Under the pieces are notes generated by a model. The model had not been told where the DNA came from. It made no database searches and was given only the letters and a program-made list of their open reading frames with translations. Source: Streptomyces panaciradicis (lineage in GTDB: Bacteria > Actinomycetota > Actinomycetes > Streptomycetales > Streptomycetaceae). Taken from it: a DNA stretch of 59,061 nt. Both the position numbers and the translations under genes were made by a program. The stretch is from the NCBI RefSeq assembly GCF_023516615.1, contig NZ_JAMGBF010000014.1, positions 1 to 59,061 of the forward strand. The letters run 5' to 3'. Shown here piece after piece: positions 58,561-59,061 of the stretch (position 1 is its first letter; each line of letters starts with the position of its first letter).

Positions 58561-58974
58561 GTGAAGGGTGACGAGAAGAAGACGCGGCAGCGCCCCGGCT
58601 GGACCCGGCGAAGCCTGGCAGTCGGCAGCGGCACTGCGGCCGCTTTCGCGGCCGTTGCTGCGACGGAGTTGGCGCCAGTGAAGGCGCGTAAGCACAACGA
58701 CGAGCTGCTTCTTCAGTCCGAAATTCCTGCACCGCTGATGCTTTTCGCACGGGTGCCGGCAATTGCTGCACCGCGATTTCCGAGCACCGGAACTGCTGGT
58801 GTCCCGGTGCTCGGAACAAGCGGAGTAGTCGCGGCCACGAGCAGGCCGCATGCGCCCCATTTCACCAATGCACCGCCTTCGGTAGCGGCCGTCGCCGCAG
58901 CCTCGACCGGAGCGGGAATGCTGGCCCGCCTGAGGGCACGCATCCCGTGGTGGTCACCGTCGCGCCCCCTCTGA
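58561..58974 (+). CDS. Hypothetical Ala-rich protein (137 aa)
   Basis: A GTG-started frame (VKGDEKKTRQRPGWTRRSLA) with a basic, twin-Arg-like start followed by a small-residue stretch (VGSGTAAAFAAVAATELA). Later segments (TGTAGVPVLGTSGVVAAT, SVAAVAAASTGAGMLA) are Ala/Ser/Thr/Pro-rich. Third-position bias is weaker than in neighbours (many A/T-ending codons), so it may be recently acquired or only marginally coding. Could be a Tat-type signal on a short exported protein. Function unknown. Confidence 0.4.
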   Translation: MKGDEKKTRQRPGWTRRSLAVGSGTAAAFAAVAATELAPVKARKHNDELLLQSEIPAPLMLFARVPAIAAPRFPSTGTAGVPVLGTSGVVAATSRPHAPHFTNAPPSVAAVAAASTGAGMLARLRARIPWWSPSRPL

Positions 58975-59037
58975 ACCTCACTTCCCCCCTTCCCCGAAAA
59001 GGCAGCACCCGCTGTCGTGACCTACAGGAGATTCATC

Positions 59038-59061
59038 GTGAACGCCCGTATCCGCCGTACC
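59038..59061 (+). CDS. Start of a gene running off the window
   Basis: GTG 59038 is preceded by a strong AGGAG (59026-59030) with 7-bp spacing, and reads MNARIRRT before the edge. The basic start (NARIRRT) would suit a signal peptide. Only the initiation region is visible. Confidence 0.55.

Noticed and set aside
1..59061. tRNA, rRNA, CRISPR arrays, insertion sequences, integrases
   Set aside because: No regularly spaced repeats, no transposase or integrase motifs and no recognisable tRNA or rRNA signatures were seen.

Overview
The window is very GC-rich, with strong third-position G/C bias, GTG/TTG starts, xylFGH-rok7B7 synteny, a DUF3253 protein, SpoIIE/PP2C phosphatases, LAL-type and GlxA-type regulators and a gas-vesicle GvpA. 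All of this fits a Streptomyces chromosome or a close relative. I see no rRNA, tRNA, CRISPR array, transposase, integrase or replication origin. Calls come from reading the translations for motifs; no database search was run.

Layout. 0-8.2 kb: a truncated secreted GH16 glucanase with a LacI-type operator, then a patch of small accessory genes (two SUKH/SMI1-KNR4 proteins, one frameshifted, a TPR protein, an unknown), then SRPBCC, arylamine N-acetyltransferase, GNAT/LysR divergent pair and a frameshifted aminoglycoside-type phosphotransferase. 8.2-14 kb: a sugar ABC transporter operon (xylG-xylH-xylF order) divergent from its ROK regulator rok7B7, with a strong terminator and a 14-bp intercistronic hairpin before xylF. 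14-24.5 kb: mixed accessory genes, including a decayed histidine kinase, DinB, CbrC, ATP-grasp, GlxA regulator, cupin, a MerR/amidohydrolase divergent pair, a second phosphotransferase and an FAD monooxygenase. 24.6-29.8 kb: metY-metX behind a short Cys-containing leader peptide, then an overlapping operon alaX-xre-ltaE whose promoter carries two overlapping inverted repeats.

30-48.9 kb: a signalling-rich stretch with three PAS/GAF-SpoIIE(PP2C) phosphatases (two fused to an RsbW-like ATPase domain), a PAS-GAF protein with a degenerate HisKA_3 segment, a sigma-region-like membrane protein, a Tat-exported carotenoid oxygenase, CadD-type transporter, TspO and a type III polyketide synthase. 49-59 kb: a solitary gvpA, a RibD/DHFR-like reductase with an AraC regulator, another SUKH protein, an ATPase-less LAL regulator, a secreted cutinase, a PAP2 phosphatase, DUF3253, a stand-alone RsbW-like anti-sigma ATPase, and the first codons of a new gene at the right edge.

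Several genes carry single-nucleotide or 4-nt frameshifts (2.1, 7.45, 15.4/16.1, 22.6, 35.7, 47.3 kb). Some may be sequencing or assembly errors, others real decay, and only raw reads would tell. The most interesting leads are the alaX-xre-ltaE operon with its promoter-embedded operator, the metYX leader with a non-canonical metX start, the clustered partner-switching phosphatases, the orphan gvpA, and the 11-bp inverted repeat at 58.5 kb.
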